64,000 bases of DNA from Methanothermobacter tenebrarum (GCF_023167465.1 NZ_AP025698.1:496001-560000); one strand, 5' to 3'. Positions 32,875-42,189 are shown, counted from the first letter of the stretch. Numbers and translations: made by a program. The notes: a model not told the origin generated them from the letters alone.

Positions 32875-33966
32875 CTAATTGAAGGTGTGATCTGGTCCTG
32901 TTTTAAAATTAGTGTTGAGTATTCTACCTTTTAGGTTGAAGATGAGCACGTCAAAATCTATAGAATACCTTTCCTGGCATTTTTCCCGTATTGAGGATGC
33001 TATGCTATCAAATACTGGTTGTGTCAGTCCTGCATGGTCTAATTCTGTGATCATTTCCTCTACCGTCCTTTTATTGAAAATTTCAACCAGAAGCGGTTTT
33101 GGGGCGTTGTTCAGGGCCGCGTGGGCTGTTATTATCTCACGTCTTCCATCTGCCACGCTATTTTTGGTGTTGAATATCCCTGCGCTTATTTTTATGAGTT
33201 TACCTGCGTGGCCTAGGAGTATGATCCTCTTTAAGCGCCTTTTAGCGGCTATTTTTAGCATGTATCCTGGGTAGTTGCCCATTTGTATTATCCTGTCCTC
33301 TTCTATGCTTTTAAAATATTTTTTAGCTATTTTTTCTCCTATGTTACCTGGTACGAATACTAGTTCTTTCCATCCTCTAGAGGCTGCTATGTCTATCTGA
33401 CATGCTAATGATACTTTGTACGCCTTTGAGGACATTGGCCGTGCGATGCCCGTTGTTCCGAGTATTGATATCCCCCCATGTATTCCCAATCTAGGGTTCA
33501 TTGTCTTTTTAGCCACCCTCCTCCCCTCTGGTACTGATATTTCTACAGTAGCCCCTTCTCCAGGTGATAAGTATTTTTTTATATTTTCTTTTATCATCTT
33601 TTTTGGGGTGGGGTTAATCGCAGATTCTCCAGGGGGGACTGGGAGTCCCGGTTTTGTCACTTTACCTACACCTTCACCTCCTCTGATGATAATCTTTGAA
33701 GATTTATTTAATTGGACTGTTGCGATTATATCAATGTTGACTGTTACGTCGGGGTCATTGTATGGTCTTTTTATGACTGAGGCTCTTGCTTTATTCTCTG
33801 AGAGTTTTTCCACGCCTTTAATGTCTACTTCTAATTTGCCGTAGGGCGCGTCTATAGCAACCCTTCTAATATCGTTCTCGCCTTTTAAATGTAAAATAGA
33901 AGCAACTGCCGCTGCTGTGGCGGCAGTGCCTGTTGTTATACCCAACTCTTGACTTTTTTTATTCAC
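32875..33966 (-). CDS. cbiD: Cobalt-precorrin-5B C1-methyltransferase
   Basis: CbiD methylates C1 in the anaerobic pathway to cobamides, needed for methyl-H4MPT:CoM methyltransferase. The 363-residue protein starts with the family's GITTGTAATAAAVASI and has GGEGVGKVTKPGLPVPPGESAINP, GIHGGISILGTTGIARPMS and ILLGHAGKLIKISAG. Start is GTG at 33966 with only a weak ribosome binding site. Cobyric acid synthase (60.9 kb) is the other cobamide gene in this window. Confidence 0.95.
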   Translation of the reverse strand: MNKKSQELGITTGTAATAAAVASILHLKGENDIRRVAIDAPYGKLEVDIKGVEKLSENKARASVIKRPYNDPDVTVNIDIIATVQLNKSSKIIIRGGEGVGKVTKPGLPVPPGESAINPTPKKMIKENIKKYLSPGEGATVEISVPEGRRVAKKTMNPRLGIHGGISILGTTGIARPMSSKAYKVSLACQIDIAASRGWKELVFVPGNIGEKIAKKYFKSIEEDRIIQMGNYPGYMLKIAAKRRLKRIILLGHAGKLIKISAGIFNTKNSVADGRREIITAHAALNNAPKPLLVEIFNKRTVEEMITELDHAGLTQPVFDSIASSIREKCQERYSIDFDVLIFNLKGRILNTNFKTGPDHTFN

Positions 33967-33973
33967 TAAAATC

Positions 33974-34243
33974 TTAAAAAGAAGATTCTTCCAATTCTTC
34001 CTTTATAGCCTCTATAAGCTCCTCTTTACTAGGAGCCCCTATAAATTTCAGAATACCATTCATTGCAATCGCCGGCACGGCTATTAGACCATATTCAATT
34101 GCCCGTTCCCTGTCAACCATCACATCTATATGTTCAACTTCTATTGCATCGCCAAATTCTTTTTTCGCCTCTTCAACCACTTCTAGTGCCATTGGACAAT
34201 ATGGACATGTGGGTGATGTGAACACTTCAATCTTGACTACCAT
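33974..34243 (-). CDS. Glutaredoxin-like thioredoxin family protein
   Basis: An 89-residue compact thioredoxin fold with active site CPYC (Cys13, Cys16) in FTSPTCPYCPMALEVV and the cis-proline in YGLIAVPAIAMNG. Small archaeal proteins of this type act as thioredoxins in methanogens despite their glutaredoxin size. SD GGAGGTTAAT precedes the ATG, and TTTAAA-like TATA sequence lies about 25 bp further up. It stops 7 bp before cbiD begins. Confidence 0.92.
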   Translation of the reverse strand: MVVKIEVFTSPTCPYCPMALEVVEEAKKEFGDAIEVEHIDVMVDRERAIEYGLIAVPAIAMNGILKFIGAPSKEELIEAIKEELEESSF

Positions 34244-34689
34244 AAATATTAACCTCCATTTATCCTTTTAAATTCTTATTTCAATAAATACTTATCCATC
34301 CAATAAAAGAATGCGACTATTCATCGCCATCAAAAAAAGTAAAGGATCCACATCCAAAATTCCCCACAAGAAGATCCCATACACTAAAAAAGCCGACATA
34401 TTATCATCTCCATGATTTAATCTTCCAACAGGGGAATTTTAACTAAAAAATAGACCCTTAAAAGCCTAATAGCCTATAATAATGATATTATGGGTTTATC
34501 CTCCCAGGAGGATGAAAGACTTATAAGAATTTTTGGATGGCTATTTTCCACCTTAAATAATGGGCTTTGAGCATATTTCAAAGTGCAGAAAAGCCCCCAG
34601 TTATGGAAGTTAAAGAAGATTTCACTCTCCTTAAAAAATATTATATAATATGAACAATAATGATAAAATCTAGTAGGGGTGGGATGATA
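34244..34689. other. Intergenic region between the thioredoxin-like gene and aroK
   Basis: About 450 bp, AT-rich. Features are a short perfect hairpin ATCCTCC/GGAGGAT (about 34498-34513) in front of a 26-codon ORF with no ribosome binding site, and near the end a TATA box (ATTATATAATATG, about 34639-34651) fitting the aroK start. No gene or known RNA recognised. Confidence 0.4.
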
Positions 34690-35547
34690 GTGAAAATAAA
34701 AGTTCGTTCACCCGGCTCGGCCACCATCATCAATGCTATCGCAACTGGTAAAGGTTCAGCCTTCGCCATCCAACGCCATGTAACAGCAGAAGTTAAACTC
34801 ATACCAGAAGGAATAAAATGTATCTGTGAAGAGGACATTGATACAACCCTAATGAGGACATGCGCAGAATCAGTCCTTAAAAAATATAATATAAGCACAG
34901 GATTAAAGGTTAAAACCACATCTAACCTACCAGTAGCATCAGGCCTCTCAAGTAGCAGCGCAACCTCAAACGCCATAGTAATGGCCGCATCCAAACTCAT
35001 CGCAGAAGAATTTGGCCTAGAACCACTCAAAAAATGGGAGATTCTCAATTTAGCTATTGACGCCTCCCTAAAAGCTGGGGTTACAATCACGGGCGCATTT
35101 GATGATGCCAGCGCCTCCTTCTATGGTGGATTCACAATAACAGATAACCTTGAAAGGAAGATAATCAAAAAAGGGCCCATGGAAAATCAAAAGATATTAA
35201 TATATATGCCAAAGAGAAAATCCTTAACCGCAGAATCCAATGTTAAAAGGATGAAGATACTCGCACCCCTCGTAGAAATAGCCTTCAAAAAGGCCCTGGA
35301 AGGCGACCTATACAATGCATTAACCCTAAATGGTATAATATACTGTGCAACACTAGGATTCAACCCAGAAGTTGCAGTGGATGCCCTAGAGGCGGGTGCG
35401 ATGGCAGCAGGCCTATCAGGGACAGGACCATCATTCGTCAGCATAACAAGAGAAGAAAAACAAGATGATATCATAGACACATGGAGCTCCTACCCAGGGA
35501 ATATAATCATAACAGATGTCGACAACCAAGGCACACAATTTAGGTGA
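34690..35547 (+). CDS. aroK: Shikimate kinase, archaeal GHMP type
   Basis: Phosphorylates shikimate in aromatic amino acid synthesis; archaea use this GHMP-family enzyme instead of the bacterial kinase. About 285 residues with RSPGSATIINAIATGKGSAFAI at the start, the GHMP loop PVASGLSSSSATSNA, a GVTITGAFDDASASFYGG segment, and GAMAAGLSGTGPSFVSI at the C-terminus. GTG at 34690 lies eight bases after GGGGTG and gives the conserved MKIKVRSPGS start; upstream ATGs at 34660 and 34684 are less likely. It heads a run with chorismate mutase. Confidence 0.93.
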   Translation: MKIKVRSPGSATIINAIATGKGSAFAIQRHVTAEVKLIPEGIKCICEEDIDTTLMRTCAESVLKKYNISTGLKVKTTSNLPVASGLSSSSATSNAIVMAASKLIAEEFGLEPLKKWEILNLAIDASLKAGVTITGAFDDASASFYGGFTITDNLERKIIKKGPMENQKILIYMPKRKSLTAESNVKRMKILAPLVEIAFKKALEGDLYNALTLNGIIYCATLGFNPEVAVDALEAGAMAAGLSGTGPSFVSITREEKQDDIIDTWSSYPGNIIITDVDNQGTQFR

Positions 35548-35553
35548 CACTCA

Positions 35554-35850
35554 ATGAAAAAATCAGAGGCCATGAAACTCCTAAAAGAATCCAGGGAGAA
35601 AATAGACCTTATAGATGAGAAAATATTAAATCTCATTTCTGAGAGAACCTCCTTGGCAAGGAAGATAATAAAAGCAAAAATAGCCTTAAACATGGACATC
35701 TGGGACCCTGCAAGGGAAAAACAAATCGAAGAAAAGACAAGGAAAATCGCCAGGGAAAACAAAATCGATGAAGGCAAACTTATAAAGATTATGAGGATAC
35801 TCACAGAACTAAACAAGATGGAACAAGAACAAATACTCAGGAGGAAATAA
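35554..35850 (+). CDS. Chorismate mutase, AroQ type
   Basis: A 98-residue all-helical protein converting chorismate to prephenate. It has the AroQ pattern: SREKIDLIDEKILNLISERTSLARKI (with substrate-binding Arg and Lys), an ARE-x-QI segment DPAREKQIEEKT, and a third helix ending the domain. It follows shikimate kinase by 6 bp, which fits the shared aromatic pathway. No prephenate dehydratase or dehydrogenase domain is fused. Confidence 0.9.
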   Translation: MKKSEAMKLLKESREKIDLIDEKILNLISERTSLARKIIKAKIALNMDIWDPAREKQIEEKTRKIARENKIDEGKLIKIMRILTELNKMEQEQILRRK

Positions 35851-35852
35851 AC

Positions 35853-36044
35853 ATGGGGAATATTAGAACAGCATTCGTTAAAAGGGTAGCGAAGGAATTA
35901 GTAGAAAACAATCCTGGGAAATTCACACTGGACTTTGAAAAGAACAAGAAGCTAGTCGAAGAACTCTCAACAGTAAGCACAAAACACCTCAGAAACAAGA
36001 TAGCAGGTTACATAACACGGCTAATGAGGCAACAATCACGGTGA
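35853..36044 (+). CDS. rps17e: 30S ribosomal protein S17e
   Basis: A 63-residue archaeal S17e, shorter than the eukaryotic protein as expected: GNIRTAFVKRVAKELVENNPGKFTLDFEKNKKLVEEL and RNKIAGYITRLM. ATG is two bases after the chorismate mutase stop. A ribosomal protein within a chorismate/aspartate-pathway operon probably ties amino acid synthesis to growth. Confidence 0.95.
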   Translation: MGNIRTAFVKRVAKELVENNPGKFTLDFEKNKKLVEELSTVSTKHLRNKIAGYITRLMRQQSR

Positions 36045-36056
36045 GGTTATAGGCCA

Positions 36057-37277
36057 ATGTCACTTATAATTGCAAAATTTGGGGGCACATCCATAGGTAA
36101 CGGTAAAAGGATAAGAAAAGCAGCCCAATCAGTAGTGAAAGAATACATGAAAGGAAACAAGGTAGTAGTAGTGGTATCAGCCATTAACAGGACAACAGAC
36201 GAACTCCTAGAAATCGTGGAAGAAGCGACCAACAACACCATAACAGAGAAACAACTAGCTGAAGTAGTTTCAATGGGTGAAATGACCAGTGCAAGGATAT
36301 TCTCCTCGGCCTTGGAATCCCTTGGCGTGAAATCCGAATACATAGACCCATACAAGGACGAATGGCCAATAATAACCGATAGCAACCTCCTAGATGCTAA
36401 AGTAGACCTTAAAACAACAATAAAAAAATCCAAGATACTCTTAAAGCTCCTAGACCAGGGCATCATACCAGTTGTCTGCGGATTCCTAGGAAGGGACAAA
36501 CACGGTTATATCACAACACTAGGCAGAGGCGGGAGCGACATCACAGCATTTTTACTTGGACGCTGCCTAAACGCAGATGAAGTTATAATAGTCACAGACG
36601 TTGGAGGAGTCATGTCAACAGACCCCAACAAGCTCCAAGAAGCTAAAAAATTAGATAAAATCTCAGTAGAAGAGATGAGGGACCTGGCCACCCACGGAGC
36701 CCAGGTACTCCACCCACACGCCCTAAAATATAAAGTGCCGGAGATAAAGGCTAAAATAATAGGATTCGAGCATGGAGACCTTTCAGCGCCTGGAACAGAG
36801 ATCATAGGCCCCTCTAAAAAAGAGCAATTGAAGACTGTAACCTTTAATTCGGAACCATTAGCCGTGCTCGCAGTAGTGGGAGAGGAAATCCTCAACAAGC
36901 CAGGCATACTCGCAAAATTAACATCCACCCTATCCAAAAAAAATATCAATATCATAGGCGTGTCCACCGGAAAAAACTCCATCACATTATTCATCAAGAA
37001 AGAAGATGCACAAGAAGCCCACAAACTCCTACACGACGTTGTAGTTGAAGATGAAAACCTAAGTTCACTATCCCTTGGGAGAGATATTGCAATGATCACA
37101 ATTTCAAGCCCAGAATTTATAGACACGCCAGGGATAATCTCAGAGATCACAGAACCATTAAGGGAACATAACCTGAATATTGTTGAAATCTCATCATCAC
37201 AAACTTCTGTGGTGATATTCGTCGACTGGGATGATGGGAAAAAAGCTTATGAACTCGTAAGGGGTGTTTTAGAATGA
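36057..37277 (+). CDS. lysC: Aspartate kinase
   Basis: First step of the aspartate family pathway. The 406-residue protein has KFGGTSIGNGKRI at the N-terminus, GRGGSDITAFLLG, VTDVGGVMSTDP, and two C-terminal ACT domains (around VGEEILNKPGILAKLTSTLSKKNINI and SSPEFIDTPGIISEITEPLREHNLNI) that usually give feedback control by lysine or threonine. It overlaps dapA by 4 bp (ATGA). The order lysC-dapA-dapB-asd makes lysine the likely main product. Confidence 0.95.
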   Translation: MSLIIAKFGGTSIGNGKRIRKAAQSVVKEYMKGNKVVVVVSAINRTTDELLEIVEEATNNTITEKQLAEVVSMGEMTSARIFSSALESLGVKSEYIDPYKDEWPIITDSNLLDAKVDLKTTIKKSKILLKLLDQGIIPVVCGFLGRDKHGYITTLGRGGSDITAFLLGRCLNADEVIIVTDVGGVMSTDPNKLQEAKKLDKISVEEMRDLATHGAQVLHPHALKYKVPEIKAKIIGFEHGDLSAPGTEIIGPSKKEQLKTVTFNSEPLAVLAVVGEEILNKPGILAKLTSTLSKKNINIIGVSTGKNSITLFIKKEDAQEAHKLLHDVVVEDENLSSLSLGRDIAMITISSPEFIDTPGIISEITEPLREHNLNIVEISSSQTSVVIFVDWDDGKKAYELVRGVLE

Positions 37278-38167
37278 AAATAGAAGGCACAATCGTGGCC
37301 ATGATAACCCCGTTCACTCCAGATGATGAAGTGGACGAGGATGGGCTGCGAGAAAACATAAACTATTTGATAGAGAATGGGGTTGATGGTCTCCTAATCG
37401 CAGGGACCACAGGCGAATCAGCCACCATAACCCACGAAGAACAAAGGAGGATGATAGACCTCCTAGTTGAAGAAGTCGATGGTAGAGTAACCACCATCGC
37501 AGGAGCCGGCAGTAACTCCACAAAGGAGGCCCTAGGACTTGTAAAGCACGCCGACGCCGCGGGTGCTGATGCCGCGCTCGTCATAACACCCTACTATAAT
37601 AGGCCACAACCACACGGCCTACTAGAACATTACAAGATACTCAGTGACGCGGCAGAGATACCCATGATAATCTATAATGTACCCTCAAGGACAGGGACAG
37701 ATATCGACGTTGACACCGTCCTAAAATTAGCAGAGGAAGATAACATAATAGGCCTCAAAGAGGCCAGCCCAGACCTTGACAAAGTATCCCAGTTAATGAA
37801 AAAACTCATAGAGAGGGGTCTTGACAAGGAATTCGTCATACTATCCGGTAACGATAATCTCACACTCCCAATGATACCCCTAGGGGCCAGGGGTGTTATA
37901 TCAGTTGTTGCAAACGTTGACCCGGCCAGGATGTCAAGGATGGTTAACGAGGCTCTTTCAGGGGACTTTGAATCTGCAATGAAAACCCACTATGAATTAT
38001 ATGATCTTATGAAAGGCTTGTTCATTGAAACCAACCCCGTACCTGCCAAAGAAGCATTAAATATGATGGGCAAACCCGCTGGTCATGTGCGACCCCCACT
38101 AGGACAACTCAAAGAAGAAAACAGGGCAAAACTCAGGAGGATACTAGAGGATCTCTCATTACTCTAA
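37274..38167 (+). CDS. dapA: 4-hydroxy-tetrahydrodipicolinate synthase
   Basis: Condenses aspartate semialdehyde with pyruvate. A 297-residue TIM barrel with AMITPFTPDDEVDEDGL, AGTTGESATITHEE, ITPYYNRPQPHGLLEHY (active-site tyrosine), IIYNVPSRTGTDI, and the Schiff-base lysine in IIGLKEASPDL. Lysine made here may also supply the pseudomurein peptide, which in Methanobacteriales contains lysine rather than diaminopimelate. Confidence 0.96.
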   Translation: MKIEGTIVAMITPFTPDDEVDEDGLRENINYLIENGVDGLLIAGTTGESATITHEEQRRMIDLLVEEVDGRVTTIAGAGSNSTKEALGLVKHADAAGADAALVITPYYNRPQPHGLLEHYKILSDAAEIPMIIYNVPSRTGTDIDVDTVLKLAEEDNIIGLKEASPDLDKVSQLMKKLIERGLDKEFVILSGNDNLTLPMIPLGARGVISVVANVDPARMSRMVNEALSGDFESAMKTHYELYDLMKGLFIETNPVPAKEALNMMGKPAGHVRPPLGQLKEENRAKLRRILEDLSLL

Positions 38168-38180
38168 AGGGTGAAATAAT

Positions 38181-39002
38181 ATGATCAGGGTAGCCGTAAG
38201 CGGTGCCTGTGGCCGGATGGGTTCAAAAATCATAAAGAGGATAACAAGAGAAGACGACATGGAAGTGGTGGCGGCTATAGAAGCACCCAACACACCATTT
38301 AAAGGAAAGGACGTTGGCGAGGTTATAGGTATAGGCACGATTGGAGTTAAGGTAACAGGTGCAGAGGAGCTAGAGGAGGCCCTTAGAGATTCAAAACCTG
38401 ATGTAGTTGTTGATTTCACAATCGCAGATGCTGCGGTGAATACCGTAGAAAAGGCTTCGAAACTTGGCATCAACCTCGTGGTGGGGACAACAGGTTTCTC
38501 AATCGAACAATTAGAGAAGATCGAAAAGGACATCAAAGAAGGCGATGTTAAGGCTATAATTGCACCTAACATGGCTGTGGGTGTTAATGTCTTCTTCAAG
38601 GTGCTTGAGGAGCTTGCAAAACTCTTACCAGATTACAATGTTGAGATAATGGAAGCGCACCACAAACATAAAAAGGATGCACCATCAGGAACCGCATTAA
38701 GGGCGCTGGAGATAATAGCAGTCGCTACTGGGAGAGACCCTGATAAGGTGAGCGTATATGGTAGGAGGGGTCTTATAGGTGAACGATCAGATGATGAAAT
38801 AGGAGTACATGCCATAAGGGCCGGTGATATAGTAGGAGACCATATAGTGCTCTTCGCTGGTGAAGGTGAAAGACTCGAAGTGATCCACAGGGCACATAGT
38901 AGAGAAGCATTTGTCAGCGGTGTTATCAGGGCCCTTAGATTCATAGAGAAAGCAGAACCAGGTAAGATATCAAATATGAATGATGTATTAGGGATCAGGT
39001 GA
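38181..39002 (+). CDS. dapB: 4-hydroxy-tetrahydrodipicolinate reductase
   Basis: Reduces the DapA product with NAD(P)H. The 273-residue protein has the dinucleotide motif VAVSGACGRMGSKI, VVDFTIADAAVNTVEKA, GTTGFS, and the catalytic region EIMEAHHKHKKDAPSGTALRALE. C-terminal GDHIVLFAGEGERLEVIHRAHSRE is typical. It is followed by asd; the GGTGA that ends dapB is the ribosome binding site for asd. Confidence 0.96.
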   Translation: MIRVAVSGACGRMGSKIIKRITREDDMEVVAAIEAPNTPFKGKDVGEVIGIGTIGVKVTGAEELEEALRDSKPDVVVDFTIADAAVNTVEKASKLGINLVVGTTGFSIEQLEKIEKDIKEGDVKAIIAPNMAVGVNVFFKVLEELAKLLPDYNVEIMEAHHKHKKDAPSGTALRALEIIAVATGRDPDKVSVYGRRGLIGERSDDEIGVHAIRAGDIVGDHIVLFAGEGERLEVIHRAHSREAFVSGVIRALRFIEKAEPGKISNMNDVLGIR

Positions 39003-39007
39003 TTATA

Positions 39008-40054
39008 ATGGTTGATGTGGGAGTCTTAGGCGCGACTGGGATGGTCGGGCAACGCTTCATAGAACTTTTAGATAAACACCCCGAATTTGAGATTAAGGTG
39101 CTTACGGCTTCCCCACGCTCAGAGGGGAAACCCTACGAGGAAGCGGCTAAATGGTACCTTCAAAGTAAAATGCCGGAATCGGTAAAGGATATAAAGGTCG
39201 TGGGGACAGACCCCTCCAAGGTGGGGGATGTTGACATATTATTCTCAGCCCTACCCGCTGATATAGCCGCTAAGGTTGAGCCGAAGTTCGCGGAAGAATA
39301 CGTGGTGGCTTCAAATGCTAGTGCGATGAGGATGGAGCCTGACGTGCCATTGGTCATACCAGAGGTTAACCCCGACTTCCTAGACCTTATAGAAATTCAA
39401 CAAAAAAGGCGTGGATGGGATGGTTTCATAGTCACTAACCCCAATTGTAGTACGATAGCCCTTACATTAACTTTGAAGCCCATCCATGACCAGTATACCA
39501 TAAAGAGAGTGTACGTGGCTACCATGCAGGCTGTTTCAGGCGCGGGATACAATGGAGTCCCATCAATGGCCATCATAGATAATATAGTCCCCTATATTGG
39601 GGGTGAGGAGGAGAAGATAGAGACAGAAACCCTCCACCTCCTCGGGGAATTGGAGGATGGTAAGGTCACTCCCGCCCATTTTGGTATAAGCGCATCCTGT
39701 CATAGGGTTCCCGTACTTGATGGGCACACAGAGGCAGTTTTCATAGAACTTGAGGAAGAGTTCGAAATCGATGATATAAAAAAGATCATGGAAGAATTCC
39801 AGGGGATACCACAGAAGTTGGAGTTGCCCTCCGCCCCTGAAAAACCAATAATCGTAAGGGAAGAGGAGGACAGGCCACAGCCACGCATGGACAGGGATGA
39901 ATCCAATGGGATGGCTGTTACGGTTGGTAGGCTGCGGAGGGATGTGGCATTTGAGAATAGTCTGAGATATGTGCTTGTTGGCCATAACACGATACGTGGA
40001 GCTGCAGGTGCATCAATATTAAATGCAGAGTTAATAAATGAGATAATATTCTAG
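39008..40054 (+). CDS. asd: Aspartate-semialdehyde dehydrogenase
   Basis: Reduces aspartyl phosphate to the semialdehyde used by DapA. The 348-residue protein has GVLGATGMVGQRFIELL, the catalytic cysteine in IVTNPNCSTIALTLTLKP, ATMQAVSGAGYNGVPS, and RVPVLDGHTEAVFIE. It is the archaeal/fungal type of Asd. The ATG at 39008 is chosen over an in-frame GTG at 38999 because GGTGAT lies just before it. It ends the aspartate-pathway block; the PAP2 gene follows after 3 bp. Confidence 0.95.
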   Translation: MVDVGVLGATGMVGQRFIELLDKHPEFEIKVLTASPRSEGKPYEEAAKWYLQSKMPESVKDIKVVGTDPSKVGDVDILFSALPADIAAKVEPKFAEEYVVASNASAMRMEPDVPLVIPEVNPDFLDLIEIQQKRRGWDGFIVTNPNCSTIALTLTLKPIHDQYTIKRVYVATMQAVSGAGYNGVPSMAIIDNIVPYIGGEEEKIETETLHLLGELEDGKVTPAHFGISASCHRVPVLDGHTEAVFIELEEEFEIDDIKKIMEEFQGIPQKLELPSAPEKPIIVREEEDRPQPRMDRDESNGMAVTVGRLRRDVAFENSLRYVLVGHNTIRGAAGASILNAELINEIIF

Positions 40055-40057
40055 AAA

Positions 40058-40618
40058 ATGTTCGAAGGTCTGCTGGAAGGTCTGCATCATCTGGACCTTC
40101 TATTACTTTATTTTTTTAATATTCAAATCCAAAATCCCTTCTTTGATTTTTTAATGCCAATTATAACATATGCGGGGACCCAGATATTCTGGATAATCAT
40201 ATCCACAATACTTGTCTTTTTAGGTGAGAATGGCCGGAGAACGGCTTTCACATGCCTTTTAGCCCTCCTTTTAGGCTATTTCCTAAGCGAGTTTTTAAAG
40301 ATCATCTTTCAAGTTCCCCGTCCATTTGAAGTTATAGAATGGGTGAGGCATACTAACATCGTCTGGGGCTATTCCCTACCTTCAGGTCATACCACAGCCG
40401 CTTTTAGCGGATTCCTGATCCTTGGGGTAAAGTATGGTAGGATTCCCATTTTCCTATCACTAGCAGCTCTAGTGGGGATTTCCAGAATTTATATGGGTTT
40501 ACATTATCCATCAGATGTTATTATGGGGGCCCTACTTGGGGTATCATGCGCCTTAGTTTCTCTAAGGATTGAAGAAAAATTTTTTAAGTCCTTGAAGGAT
40601 AAATATCAGAAGGGATAA
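40058..40618 (+). CDS. PAP2-family membrane phosphatase
   Basis: A 186-residue protein with about five membrane helices and the full acid phosphatase signature: KIIFQVPRP (C1), YSLPSGHTTAAF (C2) and SRIYMGLHYPSDVIMG (C3). Likely substrates are isoprenoid or lipid pyrophosphates recycled during cell-wall or glycan synthesis; the exact one is unknown. It follows asd closely and may be cotranscribed with it. Confidence 0.88.
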   Translation: MFEGLLEGLHHLDLLLLYFFNIQIQNPFFDFLMPIITYAGTQIFWIIISTILVFLGENGRRTAFTCLLALLLGYFLSEFLKIIFQVPRPFEVIEWVRHTNIVWGYSLPSGHTTAAFSGFLILGVKYGRIPIFLSLAALVGISRIYMGLHYPSDVIMGALLGVSCALVSLRIEEKFFKSLKDKYQKG

Positions 40619-40644
40619 CCAGTGATTCTTTTCAAGTGATTAAC

Positions 40645-41163
40645 ATGTTTCTTAAAGACTCGGAGAAGGAAGAATTAAGGCGTCTTGTCAAGGCATGCAT
40701 GCTCGAGATAAGCAAATTAGAACTTGAACTTGAAAAATGCGAGAAGAGAAGGACTGGAAGGGAAAAGCTAGAAAGATTAGAGGAAGAATTAGCAAAAAAA
40801 GATGAACATATAAGGGAGTTTGAAAAGCTTTTAAAGGAAAAGGACAAAGTCATAGAGAATCTGAATAAGATTTTAAGCGAAAAGGAAGCCCAGATCGAAA
40901 AATTAGAAAAGATAAAAGAATACTTTGATAAGTTAACAGCAAAGCCTAAAAAGGATCTTACATCATTCCAATCACAAATTTACAGACTATTACCAGAGGG
41001 GAAGGCCACAACTGAAAAATTGCATTCTTTCATACAAGATATAGGATTCAAAGATTTAAAGTATGAGAACATGTTACAGATCCTTCGAAACCTTGAAAGA
41101 AAAGGCTATCTAAGATCATATAATATGGATGATGATATACTCTGGGAAAAAATTGAAAAATAG
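40645..41163 (+). CDS. Coiled-coil protein with C-terminal helical domain, unknown function
   Basis: A 172-residue charged protein. Residues about 5-100 form a continuous coiled coil with Glu/Lys-rich heptads (KLERLEEELAKKDEHIREFE). After a KPKKD linker, a compact domain (IYRLLPEGKATTEKLHSF, LQILRNLERKGYLRSYNM) looks like a winged helix. ATG at 40645 with GTGATT just upstream is preferred to the GTG at 40636. It ends convergently with the flavoprotein gene. I do not recognise a family. Confidence 0.65.
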   Translation: MFLKDSEKEELRRLVKACMLEISKLELELEKCEKRRTGREKLERLEEELAKKDEHIREFEKLLKEKDKVIENLNKILSEKEAQIEKLEKIKEYFDKLTAKPKKDLTSFQSQIYRLLPEGKATTEKLHSFIQDIGFKDLKYENMLQILRNLERKGYLRSYNMDDDILWEKIEK

Positions 41164-41164
41164 A

Positions 41165-41743
41165 TTAGGTGATTTTCGCGACAAGCTCGGCAACTTTCTT
41201 TCCAAGGTTCTTGGATGTTTCTATACCGAATTCATCTTCTTCACAGTCTTTTTCTCCCCGTCCAACCCCTGTTCCACCATAATGCGCTGTAGGTGAAGCG
41301 TCTCCCACCACTATCATTTCATGTATTAATAGGAAATTATGGATTGCATTACATGTTGTTTCTTGTCCACCATTTCTTGAACCCCCTACCGCTACCGCCC
41401 CGCCTACTTTATCCTTTAACTTGAAATCTATCCTTAAAGGTCTTGTCCGGTCCATGAAAATCTTCGTTTGCCCTGTCACATTACCAAAGTAGACTGGGCT
41501 GCCTATTATGATGCCATCAGCTGCTTCTAGTTTCTCTAATATTAATGGGACGTCATCTTCTATTGGACATTCACCTGTCAGGCAAGTGTCGCATGCTCTA
41601 CATGGGTTTATCTCATGTTCTGCAAGTTTTATAAGTTCTGTTTCAACCCCCATCTCTTCTGCAGCACTTAATGCCTCCTTGACTAAAAAAGTTGTGTTAC
41701 CATTAATCCTCGGACTTCCAACTATCCCTATTATCCTTGGCAT
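41165..41743 (-). CDS. Iron-sulfur flavoprotein (Isf-like), NADPH-dependent FMN reductase fold
   Basis: A 192-residue flavodoxin-like protein. FMN-binding loop GSPRINGNTTFLV and GSPVYFGNVTGQTKIFMDRT are clear. The compact cysteine motif C-RA-C-DT-C-LTGE-C (around residue 50) is the 4Fe-4S site of the archaeal Isf family, which passes electrons from ferredoxin to oxygen species or other acceptors. GGSRNGGQETTC lies in the middle. Divergent transcription unit; its upstream 400 bp hold a transposase remnant. Confidence 0.88.
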   Translation of the reverse strand: MPRIIGIVGSPRINGNTTFLVKEALSAAEEMGVETELIKLAEHEINPCRACDTCLTGECPIEDDVPLILEKLEAADGIIIGSPVYFGNVTGQTKIFMDRTRPLRIDFKLKDKVGGAVAVGGSRNGGQETTCNAIHNFLLIHEMIVVGDASPTAHYGGTGVGRGEKDCEEDEFGIETSKNLGKKVAELVAKIT

Positions 41744-42130
41744 AAAACACCTCTAGTTTCATTCACGCAAAACTTGTAAACTACCCCATCCTATCAAATG
41801 GGTGCCTATGAGGACCTGCTAGTATACCATGTAGAGGTTTTCATCTCCACAAGCTCAAAGGATCGTCCCAGTCCCCCACTTGAGTATCCTGTTAGCGACG
41901 ATATAGTCTCTGTATGGATCATTGGAGGATAATCTCCCGTTTGTGCCTTTTGGATTCACCTTCACAACTTGTCTGCCACCTCTCCCCAGTCTTGCAGACA
42001 AAGGAAGTGGAGATTGTCATATTCTCACCTATTTAAAGATATATATAAACCTTTCGGCTCTCATCCCCTCCCTTTTGGAAGGAGGACCTCCTGTCAAAAG
42101 AATTATCTTTATAATCACAAAAAGACCGTA
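41744..42130 (-). pseudogene. Decayed TnpB C-terminal fragment in the thermosome upstream region
   Basis: On the minus strand, 41982-41860 reads GGRQVVKVNPKGTNGRLSS then YRDYIVANRILKWG, matching the end of TnpB where VVKVNPKxTS...C..CG and DRDYNASLNILKRG occur. A neighbouring frame gives SFELVEMKTSTWYTSR, like the PVEM tails of TnpB. The zinc-finger cysteines are missing and the frame is broken, so it is a remnant. The rest of the stretch has no gene; a second AT-rich TATA-like block lies at 42032-42052. Confidence 0.58.
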
Positions 42131-42189
42131 AAATATTTATAGAACCTCTAACCCATGAATAATTGCAAATATTATATTGAGGTGATCAC
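42131..42189 (+). promoter_or_regulatory. Thermosome promoter and ribosome binding site
   Basis: TATA box AAATATTTATAG at 42131-42142, predicted start near 42163, and a strong GAGGTGATCAC ribosome binding site just before the ATG at 42190. The leader is short and unstructured, as expected for a highly expressed chaperonin. Confidence 0.65.

Noticed and set aside
34491..34571. 26-codon ORF upstream of aroK
   Set aside because: No ribosome binding site and no sign of conservation that I can judge; kept only as part of the intergenic description.
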